The notes below the pieces were generated by a model. It searched no databases, had not been told where the DNA came from, and saw nothing but the letters and a program-made list of their open reading frames with translations. From Prevotella sp. khp7 (GTDB taxonomy: Bacteria > Bacteroidota > Bacteroidia > Bacteroidales > Bacteroidaceae), in the NCBI RefSeq assembly GCF_900109055.1, contig NZ_FOIV01000003.1, positions 186,001 through 250,000 on the forward strand: DNA of 64,000 nt, written 5' to 3'. The first letter of the stretch is position 1. Each line of letters begins with the position of its first letter. Made by a program: the position numbers and the translations under genes. Below, in pieces: positions 35,822 to 44,646 of the stretch.

Positions 35822-37002
35822 CCTCTTGCCATTTTGTAGATTGCTTCCATGTCCTCGGCCTTTAGCACTTTCAGACAGCCGCAGGTGGCTGTGTAGTCAC
35901 GACTGCATTTGCGTGTCATCTCCTGAATCTCCTCGTCAGAGATATCCTTTCCAATGAGTTCTTTGATATTTATGGGCATGCCGATGGCATGATAGAAGCG
36001 TTCCATTGCTTCGATGCCTTTTAGTGCAGTACCCTTTGGATCGGTAAAGTCGTTGGGTACGTCCATCACATTGACAGCAAAACGTACAAAACGGCTCATG
36101 TTCTCATGCATTACGTAGCGTGCCCAGCTAGGCCAGATAGCAGCCAGACCAGCACCATGGGTGACATCGAACATTCCACTTAGCTCATGTTCCAACTGAT
36201 GTGTTGCCCAATCGTCGCTGATGCCACAACCCGTCAATCCGTTGTGCATAATACTGCCGCCCCACATAATCTGCGCACGATAGCGATAGTCCTCAGGATT
36301 CTTAAGCACGGCAAACACGGCATTTTTGATGTTACGTAATGTGGCTTCAGCTAGGTCGGTGGTCAGATCCATGTCATCGTCTTTTGTGAAGTAACGTTCC
36401 ATGGTGTGCATCATCATGTCAGTTACGCCAGCAGCAGTCTGGTAAGGAGGCAGCGTCATGGTGCGACGGGGATTCATGATGGCAAATTTGGGGCGAGACA
36501 TATCATTAGAATAACCCAACTTTACGTCGCCGTCTTCATTGGTAATCACACTGGCCTCGCTCATCTCGCTGCCGGCTGCAGGAATGGTCAGTACAGAAGC
36601 AACGGGTAGCATTTGTTTAGGCTCAGCCTTGCCCAGATAGAAGTCCCATACGTCGCCATCGTAACATACGCCATATGCAATACACTTGGCTGAATCGATG
36701 ACGCTACCACCACCAATGGCAAGAATGAAGTCAACCTTTTCTTTAAGACAAAGGGCAATGCCCTCTTTCGCCAGTGACAGGCGAGGATTGGGAACCACGC
36801 CGCCCAATGTGACATAATCGATGCCACCTTCACGGAGCAGATTGCATATCTTATCTAACAAACCTGAGCGTACAGCACTTTTTCCTCCATAGTGTACTAG
36901 AACCTTGGTTCCACCATATTTCTTAACCAGACGAGCTACCTGCTCTTCTGAATGTTCACCAAAAGCAACTTCTGTTGGTGCGTAATAATTAAAATCTCTC
37001 AT
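35818..37002 (-). CDS. Iron-containing alcohol dehydrogenase (BDH/YqhD-like)
   Basis: A 394-residue metal-dependent alcohol dehydrogenase. Motifs: MRDFNYYAPTEVAFGEHS at the start, the nucleotide site ILAIGGGSVIDSAKCIAYG, and metal ligands within DVTHGAGLAAIWPSWARY and the stretch TDMMMHTMERYF. Like YqhD and butanol dehydrogenases it is probably NADPH-linked and reduces aldehydes in the cytoplasm. The start at 37002 is taken because the upstream reading contains the promoter box and is not conserved in kind. It is paired with the SDR gene through a 4-base overlap. Confidence 0.9.
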   Translation of the reverse strand: MRDFNYYAPTEVAFGEHSEEQVARLVKKYGGTKVLVHYGGKSAVRSGLLDKICNLLREGGIDYVTLGGVVPNPRLSLAKEGIALCLKEKVDFILAIGGGSVIDSAKCIAYGVCYDGDVWDFYLGKAEPKQMLPVASVLTIPAAGSEMSEASVITNEDGDVKLGYSNDMSRPKFAIMNPRRTMTLPPYQTAAGVTDMMMHTMERYFTKDDDMDLTTDLAEATLRNIKNAVFAVLKNPEDYRYRAQIMWGGSIMHNGLTGCGISDDWATHQLEHELSGMFDVTHGAGLAAIWPSWARYVMHENMSRFVRFAVNVMDVPNDFTDPKGTALKGIEAMERFYHAIGMPINIKELIGKDISDEEIQEMTRKCSRDYTATCGCLKVLKAEDMEAIYKMARG

Positions 37003-37027
37003 ATTATATCGTTTAGTATTGTCGATG

Positions 37028-37035
37028 CAAATATA
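37028..37035 (-). promoter_or_regulatory. Bacteroidota -7 promoter box for alcohol dehydrogenase
   Basis: Minus-strand TATATTTG, 25 bases before the start at 37002. Confidence 0.6.
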
Positions 37036-37097
37036 CGATTTTTGTTCGTTATTTCTTTTGGTTTTGCTTATTTTTCGAAGATGATAATGATTTTTAA

Positions 37098-37766
37098 CTA
37101 TCCTATCAGTTTCTCTATTTGCTTGTCTGTTGCGTTGGGCAATATTTTGTGGAAGTGTGCTAATAACCTTTGGAAGGACTCTTCGGGAGAGTGTGTACAT
37201 AGAGAGGCCTCACGACCAAACAGTTGTTCTGGAGTCGTCAACAACGACCATCCCCATCCGTACTCTTTGCCATGCTTGTCCTGTGGGTAGATGAAATCTT
37301 CCGTTATAATGCGGCAAGACATCTGAAGGCGGGTGATGTAGCTGTCAAACCTACTTCGCATCTTCGGACCTGTAAAATCGCATGCGGCTCGTAGTTCACG
37401 GGTTATCAGACTGCCTTGTCCTTGTAATGTGAAAAGAATGGCTTCCTCAATGCTCCCCTCTGTTGGTTCTGGGTGCCTGCTTCGTCTGTAGTTGCAGAAG
37501 TCGGGCCACCACTCGCGACTGATGAATCCTGCCTTACCTGCGAAGAACTTGCCATATACGCAGTTGCCCTCTTGCACTATAGGACCTTTCCATTTCCAGA
37601 GAGGCCACTCCCAGCCACCATCGGGATACACTATGTAACGACAATCCTCGTCCACCACGTCTTCTGCCGCATATCCTTCTATCCCGCTATCCAATAGAGG
37701 CAGAAACCCTATTTCTTGAATATATGCTATCAACTCTGGACAATTGTGTATTTCTTTTCTGTACAT
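37098..37766 (-). CDS. AlkZ/YcaQ-related winged-helix protein
   Basis: A 222-residue protein similar to short AlkZ-related proteins of Bacteroidota. Visible are WEWPLWKWKGP near the front, a winged-helix-like segment (SLITRELRAACDFTGPKMRSRFDSYITRLQMSCRIITEDF), and GWGWSLLTTPEQLFG. Full AlkZ/YcaQ glycosylases are about 400 residues with three winged helices and a QxQ catalytic motif; that motif is not visible here, so glycosylase activity is unproven. It is the third gene of a cassette with a Y-family polymerase and a YolD-like protein, starting 2 bases after the latter, which suggests a DNA-damage role. Confidence 0.7.
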   Translation of the reverse strand: MYRKEIHNCPELIAYIQEIGFLPLLDSGIEGYAAEDVVDEDCRYIVYPDGGWEWPLWKWKGPIVQEGNCVYGKFFAGKAGFISREWWPDFCNYRRSRHPEPTEGSIEEAILFTLQGQGSLITRELRAACDFTGPKMRSRFDSYITRLQMSCRIITEDFIYPQDKHGKEYGWGWSLLTTPEQLFGREASLCTHSPEESFQRLLAHFHKILPNATDKQIEKLIG

Positions 37767-37768
37767 AA

Positions 37769-37996
37769 CTATATGATGAGTTCTGATTCTTCTTCATAAC
37801 AGATTTCATTCTTCTGTGGAAAGTTTTCTTGTGTTCCTTCGTCAGCAAGCGGTAAAGCCGAGTGGATGGCATCATCGTAGCCTGTCAGTGCGGAGAATGG
37901 CGCAAACTGGGCCGCGCGGTTCCACATCGACATCTGCTGATGACGTTTGGATACGTGATGAGGAAGGTTGATGATGTCGTCATAATCGTTAATCAT
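37769..37996 (-). CDS. YolD-like small protein of Y-family polymerase operon
   Basis: A 75-residue acidic protein. Its N-terminus (YDDIINLPHHVSKRHQQMSM, then RAAQFAPFSALTGYDDAI) is the pattern found beside Y-family polymerases of the UvrX type, where small YolD-like proteins are thought to assist or hold the polymerase. It overlaps the polymerase gene by 4 bases and is followed 2 bases later by the AlkZ-like gene. The C-terminal 25 residues are poorly conserved and acidic. Confidence 0.75.
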   Translation of the reverse strand: MINDYDDIINLPHHVSKRHQQMSMWNRAAQFAPFSALTGYDDAIHSALPLADEGTQENFPQKNEICYEEESELII

Positions 37997-39507
37997 GCTT
38001 TGTGTCCTCCTATTTGTTTGTTACGTTCTTTGGCAGTAGCGCCTTCCTCGAAGTTCAGACCTCTTAGAATGGCGTTTTTCCCAAAGCGTTTTTTGATTTT
38101 CAGTTGTGCTTCCTGCATCCGACGTTCCTTGTCGAGTTGTGCTTTTCTTTCCTGTTTCAGCTTCTTCAATGTTTCGTAGTCGGTAAAAAGGTCGAGTTGC
38201 TGAGGTGCATTCTGTCGAGTGGCGACTGAAGCTTCTGACACTACGTGATTCGTAGTTAGGTTGAGCCTGCGGATGAGCAGATCAGGATTCACATAGCGAT
38301 CATACAATTCTGTAGCACCATCCATAATCAGTCGCGACGACGATGTGGGGCTCTCGAAGTTGAACGTGCTGTGAACATGCTTTGGAACAGTTTTCCCGTA
38401 ATAGTTAGTGGTTCTCTCACCATGATATCTTTCACTAATCTCGGGACGGGTCAGACTTTCCGTGTCATAGCCTACAGTCAGCACAAGTTGGTCTGTCACC
38501 AATTGCTTCGACACTAGATTGAGAGCCATTCCTTCCGCCATCTCCTGTATTACTACACGCGCTTTCTTGAAACTGTAAGGCTCTTGTAGTACCTGCCCGC
38601 TACTGAAGGAATTCGTCTCGGGTCTATATGCCTTTACTGCCTCCATCGTACAAGGTTCCCAGCCCCAGGCATGGTCTATCAGTAGTTCTGCATTCACACC
38701 GAAAAGCCGATATAGCAGTTCTTCGTTTTTTACAGACATTCGAGCTAGTTTCCCCATGGTGTCGATGCCATACATCGCCAGTTTCTGGGCGGTTCCGCGT
38801 CCCACTCTCCAAAACTTCGTCAGCGGGCGATAGTCCCAAAGTTCCCGACGATACGACATCTCGTCGAGTTCTGCTATACGTACGCCATCCTTATCAGCAG
38901 GCATTTTCTTGGCCATTATATCCATCGCAACTTTGCAGAGATACATGTTGGTGCCAATACCTGCAGTAGCCGTGATGCCCGTCTGACTCAGCACGTCGCG
39001 AATCATCTTCATGGTTAGTTCATGGGCTGTCATCTTGTAAGTCCCAAGATAGGGCGTCACGTCCATAATCACCTCATCAATGGAGTAGACGTGAATATCC
39101 TCTGGAGCGATGTATTTCAAGTAAATTCTGTAGATTCTCGAGCTGATTTCGATGTAGTGTGCCATCTGTGGCTTGGCTGCGATATAGTCAACAGCCCAGT
39201 CTGGATGTGCTTTCAGCTCCGTGTCTGATGTCGATTTGCCCGTCAGTCGATGAGTAGGAATCTTCGTCTGACGCTCATAATTTACCTCACGTATTCGTTG
39301 CACAACCTCGAATAGTCGTGCCCGTCCTCCTATGCCATAGGCTTTCAGTGAAGGTGATACCGCCAGACAGATGGTTTTTTCCGTGCGACTCACATCTGCC
39401 ACTACAAGATTCGTGGTCAGCGGGTCGAGTCCTCTATCCACGCATTCCACTGAAGCATAAAATGACTTCAGGTCGATGGCGATATATGTTCGCTGTTGTT
39501 CTGGCAT
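37993..39507 (-). CDS. Y-family translesion DNA polymerase (UvrX/DinB-like)
   Basis: A 504-residue error-prone DNA polymerase. The first catalytic aspartate is in YIAIDLKSFYASVE (D12) and the second metal site is YSIDEVIMDV (D144, E145). A helix-hairpin-helix region (WRVGRGTAQKLAMYGIDTMGKLA) and a little-finger domain follow. It is longer than DinB (about 350-400) and has the insertion THRLTGKSTSDTELKAHPDW, as in the Firmicutes-type UvrX/YqjW group. Its tail is charged and helical (KKLKQERKAQLDKERRMQEAQ). It heads a three-gene operon. Possible origin by transfer from Firmicutes is inference. Confidence 0.9.
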   Translation of the reverse strand: MPEQQRTYIAIDLKSFYASVECVDRGLDPLTTNLVVADVSRTEKTICLAVSPSLKAYGIGGRARLFEVVQRIREVNYERQTKIPTHRLTGKSTSDTELKAHPDWAVDYIAAKPQMAHYIEISSRIYRIYLKYIAPEDIHVYSIDEVIMDVTPYLGTYKMTAHELTMKMIRDVLSQTGITATAGIGTNMYLCKVAMDIMAKKMPADKDGVRIAELDEMSYRRELWDYRPLTKFWRVGRGTAQKLAMYGIDTMGKLARMSVKNEELLYRLFGVNAELLIDHAWGWEPCTMEAVKAYRPETNSFSSGQVLQEPYSFKKARVVIQEMAEGMALNLVSKQLVTDQLVLTVGYDTESLTRPEISERYHGERTTNYYGKTVPKHVHSTFNFESPTSSSRLIMDGATELYDRYVNPDLLIRRLNLTTNHVVSEASVATRQNAPQQLDLFTDYETLKKLKQERKAQLDKERRMQEAQLKIKKRFGKNAILRGLNFEEGATAKERNKQIGGHKA

Positions 39508-39535
39508 ATCCTATATAAATTCTCAAATACGTCCA

Positions 39536-39543
39536 CAAATATA
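39536..39543 (-). promoter_or_regulatory. Bacteroidota -7 promoter box for polymerase operon
   Basis: Minus-strand TATATTTG, 28 bases before the start at 39507. No LexA-like palindrome was recognised near it. Confidence 0.6.
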
Positions 39544-39773
39544 CGCATAAATCCTCAGAAACCAATCAAAATTGTTATCTTAGCCGAAAATATTAATAAA
39601 GTTTTTGAAATGAGAAAAACAACTAGAGAGATGTTGGCCGTCTATGATGATGCACCAGTTTGACAAGCAGGGTGACGAGATGAAAAGGGAACGAATGGAA
39701 TTAAAATGACGTGGTCGATTCCCAATAAATCATAAAATATTGCAACAAAATTATTAAGTTTTAATTTTTTTCG

Positions 39774-39781
39774 TATATTTG
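39774..39781 (+). promoter_or_regulatory. Bacteroidota -7 promoter box for CDF transporter
   Basis: TATATTTG, 37 bases before ATG 39819. Confidence 0.6.
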
Positions 39782-39818
39782 CGCAGAGATAAATCGAAAA
39801 AGAGGAAAGACTAAATGT

Positions 39819-40925
39819 ATGGATAGAAGTCAGGAAATCATTCGCACCAGTTGGATTGGTATTGCTGCCAACGTACTGTTGGCAGGATTCAAGGCCGTAG
39901 TGGGTATTCTTGCCAGTTCGGTTGCTATTGTGTTGGATGCCGTCAACAACCTCAGTGATGCGCTTTCAAGCGTCATAACAATTGTGGGAACAAAACTCTC
40001 ACAACGCCCAGCTGATCGCAAGCATCCCTTTGGCTTCGGACGTATCGAGTACTTCAGTGCCATCATCATTGCCGTTATTGTATTGTCAGCAGGTATTACT
40101 TCCCTTGTTGAATCTGTCAAAAAAATCGTTAATCCGTCGGAACCATCCTATACGACCACAACTCTTATTGTTATTGTTGCTGCAATCATAGTAAAGTTTG
40201 TTTTGGGTCGTTATGTCAAGTGCAAGGGTGAACGATTGAAGAGCGATGCGCTGATAGCTTCAGGTTCAGACGCATTATTCGATGCTGTCATCACGCTGAC
40301 CACGCTTGTTTCTGCAGGCGTCATGCTATTATGGGGCATTTCGCTCGACGGCATCCTTGGAGCGGTGATTTCCGTCGTCATCATCAAAGCGGGTGTTGAG
40401 ATGCTTGCCTCGCCTGTCAATGCTTTGTTGGGCACTAGCATTCCTGCAGAGCTCACCAGCCAGATTACGAAAGAGGTTTCTAGTTTCGAAGGTGTGCATG
40501 GCGTGTTCGACCTGGTTCTTCATAATTATGGTACTGATGTGATGATGGGCTCACTCCATATCAATGTCAACGACACGATGTCTGCTTACGACATTCATGG
40601 TCTGACGCGTAAGATATCAGCGCAGATGTTCGAACGTCATGGCATCATCATGACCATTGGCGTTTATGCAGTTGCCACTGGTGATAATCGTCGTGCAGAG
40701 TTACAGTCAGAGGTGATGCAGACACTCTCCGTCCATAAGGAGATAGTCCAAGTGCATGGCTTCTACTACTCCGAGGCCGATGGGATACTCTCTGTTGATA
40801 TCGTTCCTGATATCTCCGTCCACGACGATACTACTCTCGTTAGTCAGCTTACCAGCGAGATATCCCCTCTGGTGCCGGGCATGCGGATAGTCATCGTGAT
40901 TGATCATAATTATTGTGAGTCGTAA
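39819..40925 (+). CDS. Cation diffusion facilitator (CDF) metal transporter
   Basis: A 368-residue inner-membrane protein of the CDF family that exports Zn, Fe, Mn or similar ions by proton exchange. Six helices are seen; metal-site residues are in AIVLDAVNNLSDAL (helix 2) and SGSDALFDAVI (helix 5), which fits the DxxxD/DxxxD type rather than the HxxxD zinc-specific type. The loop motif HPFGFGRIEYFSA is present. The cytoplasmic domain (about 205-368) is longer than usual and seems to hold a double ferredoxin-like unit (GVHGVFDLVLHNYG, HGIIMTIGVYAV and then IVQVHGFYY). Monocistronic. Confidence 0.9.
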   Translation: MDRSQEIIRTSWIGIAANVLLAGFKAVVGILASSVAIVLDAVNNLSDALSSVITIVGTKLSQRPADRKHPFGFGRIEYFSAIIIAVIVLSAGITSLVESVKKIVNPSEPSYTTTTLIVIVAAIIVKFVLGRYVKCKGERLKSDALIASGSDALFDAVITLTTLVSAGVMLLWGISLDGILGAVISVVIIKAGVEMLASPVNALLGTSIPAELTSQITKEVSSFEGVHGVFDLVLHNYGTDVMMGSLHINVNDTMSAYDIHGLTRKISAQMFERHGIIMTIGVYAVATGDNRRAELQSEVMQTLSVHKEIVQVHGFYYSEADGILSVDIVPDISVHDDTTLVSQLTSEISPLVPGMRIVIVIDHNYCES

Positions 40926-40969
40926 TGAACATAGTAAGATAATTCTGTCATAACTAAACCAAGATTTTT

Positions 40970-42106
40970 ATGAAAAAAATATTTCTTAGCCTAATAGCTG
41001 TATTTTTTGCACTGACCATCCAGTCGCAAAGCGTATATGATTTCAATGTAAAGGATGATGCTGGTAAGGACGTATCGCTGGCTGAATACAAGGGAAAGGT
41101 GCTGCTGATTGTGAACACCGCTACCCGTTGTGGGTTCACCCCTCAGTACAAGGAGTTGGAGACCCTGTACGAGAAATACAGAAAGGAAGGTCTTGAAATT
41201 CTTGATTTTCCCTGTAACCAATTCGGTGAACAGGCACCTGGTACTATCCAGGAGATTCACGGTTTCTGCACAGCCAACTTTGATATTCAGTTCCCTCAGT
41301 TCGACAAGATTGAGGTGAATGGGGCAAATGAGCATCCGATCTATACCTATCTAAAGTCGAAGAAAGGCTTTGGCGGTTTCAACTTGAACGACAAGACGGG
41401 AAAAATGCTTGATGATATGTTTCGCAAACAGAATGCAGACTACGACAAGAATGCCGATATCAAGTGGAACTTTACAAAGTTCCTTATTTCGCGCGATGGT
41501 AGAGTTGTCAAGCGTTATGAGCCAACAGATAGAATTGCAGACATTGAAACGGATGTTCGTATAGAGCTTAATCCTACTCTCAGTACTATTATGGCGCGTC
41601 GTTCTGTTCGCAAATATCTCGACAAATGTGTGGAGCACGATAAGTTGGAAATGATTGTCCGCGCGGGCATCAATGCACCGAGTGGGGTGAACCGCCAACC
41701 ATGGATTGTCTGTGTGGTGGAAAATCAGCAGCTGATTGCAGACGTGACAGAGGTATATAAACAGGAAAATGCAGAGCAAGTGAAGCGCGACAAGGATTTC
41801 AAGAACATGTTCCGCAATGCGCCAAACCTCATCTGCGTCTGCACGCCAGCCAATGGAGACGGTGATTTGGATGCAGGACTGCTTGGTGAGAATATGATGC
41901 TGGCCGCACAGTCAATGGGCCTCGGCACCTGCTGTCTCGGTGGCCCCGTGCGTTTCCTCAACTCAAATGCTAAAGCAAAGTTCTTCCTTGAGCGTCTCAA
42001 CATACCTGCAGACTATCGTTTGAACTATATTATCGCCATTGGCTATCCTGATGAACAGCCTGATGCCAAGCCGCGCGATGCCTCTAAGGTGAAATATATT
42101 AAATAG
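40970..42106 (+). CDS. Exported glutathione peroxidase-nitroreductase fusion
   Basis: A 378-residue fusion. After a signal peptide (MKKIFLSLIAVFFALTIQSQ) residues 22-200 are a GPx/thiol peroxidase: peroxidatic C54 (TRCGFTPQY), Q88 (CNQFGEQ), W166 and N167 (KWNFTKF), and a candidate resolving C100 (GFCTANF) placed as in thioredoxin-dependent yeast Gpx3. Residues 205-378 are a full nitroreductase domain with the FMN-binding ARRSVRKYL, INAPSGVNRQPW and GLGTCCLGG. There is no stop or frameshift between them. An exported flavin reductase is unusual, and a source of reductant in the periplasm is unclear. No promoter box was recognised; the CDF gene ends 44 bases upstream. Confidence 0.88.
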   Translation: MKKIFLSLIAVFFALTIQSQSVYDFNVKDDAGKDVSLAEYKGKVLLIVNTATRCGFTPQYKELETLYEKYRKEGLEILDFPCNQFGEQAPGTIQEIHGFCTANFDIQFPQFDKIEVNGANEHPIYTYLKSKKGFGGFNLNDKTGKMLDDMFRKQNADYDKNADIKWNFTKFLISRDGRVVKRYEPTDRIADIETDVRIELNPTLSTIMARRSVRKYLDKCVEHDKLEMIVRAGINAPSGVNRQPWIVCVVENQQLIADVTEVYKQENAEQVKRDKDFKNMFRNAPNLICVCTPANGDGDLDAGLLGENMMLAAQSMGLGTCCLGGPVRFLNSNAKAKFFLERLNIPADYRLNYIIAIGYPDEQPDAKPRDASKVKYIK

Positions 42107-42154
42107 GTAAGGTCATCTGATGGCCTATTCGTATTACAAAAAAACAAAGGGCCT

Positions 42155-43177
42155 ATGTTAATGTTTCAGAGAATACGAAAATCGTTCACCAACCAGCTCA
42201 CGTTGTGGGTGTCGGTTTTTGTGGTGGGCATCATTGTGGTGGTTCTTTTCCTTTTAGCGCGCTTTTCGCAGGGAGTCATCCTCGACGAGTCTGTCGAAAC
42301 AACGCTACAAGTGCTTGAGAACACGGCGCTACGCATAGACAATACGCTACGACTGATGGAGATAAAGGCGCGAATGGATAAGCAGACGCTGAAGGTGGAT
42401 CGTGCGACCATTGAGCGACTCATAGAGGAAAACGGCATTCTGATGAAGCTGCGCCAGACGCTGCCCAATGTAAAGCTCGATGCCAAAGAGTCATCCGCTA
42501 TTCTCCAGGCTGTTGTGGCTGCTACGGAAAAAGGCGGATACACTGAGATAGAAATAAATGGCGAAGAAAGCTATGTGTTCTATTACCCGCTGCAGGGCGG
42601 CACATATGGGCTCGTAGCTGAATGCCCTGCTGAAGATTTCTATGGTAGGTTCACCCGCATGCAGTGGTTCTTGCTGTTAAGTGGCGTTATTGGTGTACTG
42701 TTGTTACTCGCCATTCTCTATGTTGTTGTGGGGCTTCATCTGCTTCCTTTGCACCGTCTTGCCGATTGCGCCCAGAATATAGCTGACGGCGATTTGGACA
42801 CTCCTATTCCCGAAACGCGCTTTGTGGATGAGTCGGGGCGTTTGCAGACAAGCCTGAGTAGAATGCAACGCTCGTTGAAAGCCTATATGGATGAGATGCA
42901 GCAGAAGCAGACCGAGCTGAGTGAGCACCATGCCGAATTGCAGACTGCCTATAGCGAGGCACAAGCCCTTGAGGAAAGAAAGGCGCAATTTATGTACAAC
43001 ATGACTGAACAGATGGCGGCACCTGTCAATGTGCTGTGCAAAAGTACCGATAGCATCTGTCGCAACTATTCGAGGCTGACGAAGGCTGAGATGGCGCGTC
43101 GCCAAATGGACATCATGCAAGCCTCCGATACTATTACCCGATTGCTCGACCAACTTATAATCCCTACTGCCCTATGA
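42155..43177 (+). CDS. Membrane sensor with HAMP and degenerate DHp, no kinase ATPase domain
   Basis: A 340-residue protein: membrane helix 1 (about 15-36), a small extracytoplasmic domain (37-168), helix 2 (171-193), HAMP (194-245), a coiled coil rich in Gln/Glu, and a histidine-kinase dimerisation-like helix pair (276-336). In the H-box MTEQMAAPVN the phosphorylated histidine is replaced by E285 (canonical form MSHEIRTPLN). The catalytic ATPase domain is absent; the protein ends right after DHp helix 2. ATG 42161 is an alternative start. The stop overlaps the next gene (ATGA), which encodes a second sensor of similar build. Confidence 0.82.
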   Translation: MLMFQRIRKSFTNQLTLWVSVFVVGIIVVVLFLLARFSQGVILDESVETTLQVLENTALRIDNTLRLMEIKARMDKQTLKVDRATIERLIEENGILMKLRQTLPNVKLDAKESSAILQAVVAATEKGGYTEIEINGEESYVFYYPLQGGTYGLVAECPAEDFYGRFTRMQWFLLLSGVIGVLLLLAILYVVVGLHLLPLHRLADCAQNIADGDLDTPIPETRFVDESGRLQTSLSRMQRSLKAYMDEMQQKQTELSEHHAELQTAYSEAQALEERKAQFMYNMTEQMAAPVNVLCKSTDSICRNYSRLTKAEMARRQMDIMQASDTITRLLDQLIIPTAL

Positions 43178-44646
43178 AACAGATTATCCTTTACATTCGG
43201 CAGCGCCTGTCTATACGCTTAGGCATGCTTATCGTGGTTGTCGTTACGTTGTTCTTCATTATGCTTCTCAACTTCCTCTTCTATCGTTGTAAACTTTACA
43301 TCCAGCATGCGGCCATCGACCACGCCACACAACTGCTTGACAACACTGCAGAGCGAATCAACGGTATTATGAATGAAACAGAACTGGTGACAAACTATAT
43401 GGCTGTTACCACAACACGCCACCTTCATCCCGATTCGTTGCTCGCTTTCACGCGTCGTACCGTGGCTGAGAATTATTTCCTGACGGGCTTTGCTATCTCC
43501 ATGGAGCCCTACTTCTTCCCGTCGATGGGACGCTACTTCTCGGCCTATTCTTTGCGACACAGAGGGCTTCCAGCCTCCAATACAACCCTTGACAGCATCA
43601 CTACGGTGCGCGAGGGACCCTTTGAGTATTTCGATGCTCTGTGGTACAAGACGCCTCATACGCTTGGTACCCCGTGTTGGGTTGATGCCTACGACGACTA
43701 TAACGAAGGGACGCTCTCGTCGCCCGATATTCTGACCTCCTATTGCTGTCCAATGCGCGATGCCGATGGTCGCTATGTTGGTTCCGTCACAGCCAGTCTG
43801 ACGCTGAAATGGCTGTCCGGGGCCTTCGCCTCCCTGAAGCCCTATCCCAACTCTTCGGCCATTATGCTGGGGCGCGACGGCACCTATTTGGTCCATCCTG
43901 ACACGACAAAACTCTTCCGCCAAAACATTTTCAGTGATGCAGACCCCAAGGCTCAGCGCGACATCAATATTCTGGGCAGATCTATGTTAGGCGGGCGTAG
44001 CGGTATGATGCGAACCGTTGTCGACGGCCAATACGCATATATATTTTATCGCCCGCTTGAACGCACAGGGTGGAGCTTGGCCATCGTGTGTCCTGAAAGC
44101 GATGTCTTTGCGCGCTACAACCGTCTGCTTGTCATGGCGTGGATAATCGTAGCAGTCGGACTCATGTTACTCATGTTCTTCTGTTATCAGACTGTGTGTC
44201 ATGCTGTCCAACCCCTGCGCCAACTCGATGAAAGGGCAAAGCGAATAGCTGATGGCCTTTTTGACGAACCGCTGGCGCCAAGCACCCGTTGCGATAGCAT
44301 AGGGCGACTCACCAACAGCTTCATCCGCATGCAACAGTCGCTCGCGGCGAGTGTCACAGCCGTCCGTCGTTGCAACGACGATTTGCAGCAGCAGAACGAC
44401 GATCTTGCCCGTGCTTATCAGCTCAAGCTCGAAACCAATCGCCGCAGGTCGGCCTTTGTACAAGATATGTATCACGAAATCCGGACGCCTCTTAACGTTA
44501 TCAGCGGCTTCACCCAAGTGCTCAGTGCAGGCCTTCACGAACTGCCCGATGACGATGTGGCAGACTTTACCGCCCGTATGAAGCAGAGTGCCGCTGATAT
44601 CAAGAAATTAGTCCATGGGATAGCGAATACCCCATTTCAGTCGTAA
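43174..44646 (+). CDS. Cache-HAMP-DHp sensor lacking the kinase ATPase domain
   Basis: A 490-residue membrane sensor: helix 1 (about 17-37), a double Cache-type periplasmic domain (about 49-310, with WYKTPHTLGTPCWVDAYDDYN and AIMLGRDGTYLVHPD), helix 2 (319-341), HAMP (342-395), coiled coil, and a DHp domain with an intact H-box DMYHEIRTPLNVISGF (H434). It stops at 490, just after the second DHp helix, without N, G1 or G2 boxes. The last 13 codons overlap the convergent oxidoreductase gene. It could receive phosphate from a separate kinase, or it may have lost its end by rearrangement. Confidence 0.82.
   Translation: MKQIILYIRQRLSIRLGMLIVVVVTLFFIMLLNFLFYRCKLYIQHAAIDHATQLLDNTAERINGIMNETELVTNYMAVTTTRHLHPDSLLAFTRRTVAENYFLTGFAISMEPYFFPSMGRYFSAYSLRHRGLPASNTTLDSITTVREGPFEYFDALWYKTPHTLGTPCWVDAYDDYNEGTLSSPDILTSYCCPMRDADGRYVGSVTASLTLKWLSGAFASLKPYPNSSAIMLGRDGTYLVHPDTTKLFRQNIFSDADPKAQRDINILGRSMLGGRSGMMRTVVDGQYAYIFYRPLERTGWSLAIVCPESDVFARYNRLLVMAWIIVAVGLMLLMFFCYQTVCHAVQPLRQLDERAKRIADGLFDEPLAPSTRCDSIGRLTNSFIRMQQSLAASVTAVRRCNDDLQQQNDDLARAYQLKLETNRRRSAFVQDMYHEIRTPLNVISGFTQVLSAGLHELPDDDVADFTARMKQSAADIKKLVHGIANTPFQS

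Larger units (their letters stand above)
39508..39818. other. 311-base gap with promoters and two tiny reading frames
   Basis: Between the polymerase (-) and the CDF transporter (+) lie both promoters and a stretch that reads as two very short overlapping frames (39610-39663 and 39647-39709). A TATCTTAG (39572-39579, one mismatch to the -7 box) precedes them. They could be a broken small gene or chance. Confidence 0.5.

Noticed and set aside
42110..42126. Small palindrome AGGTCAT/ATGGCCT after the GPx-nitroreductase gene
   Set aside because: Short, with one mismatch and no T-run; too weak to name a terminator.
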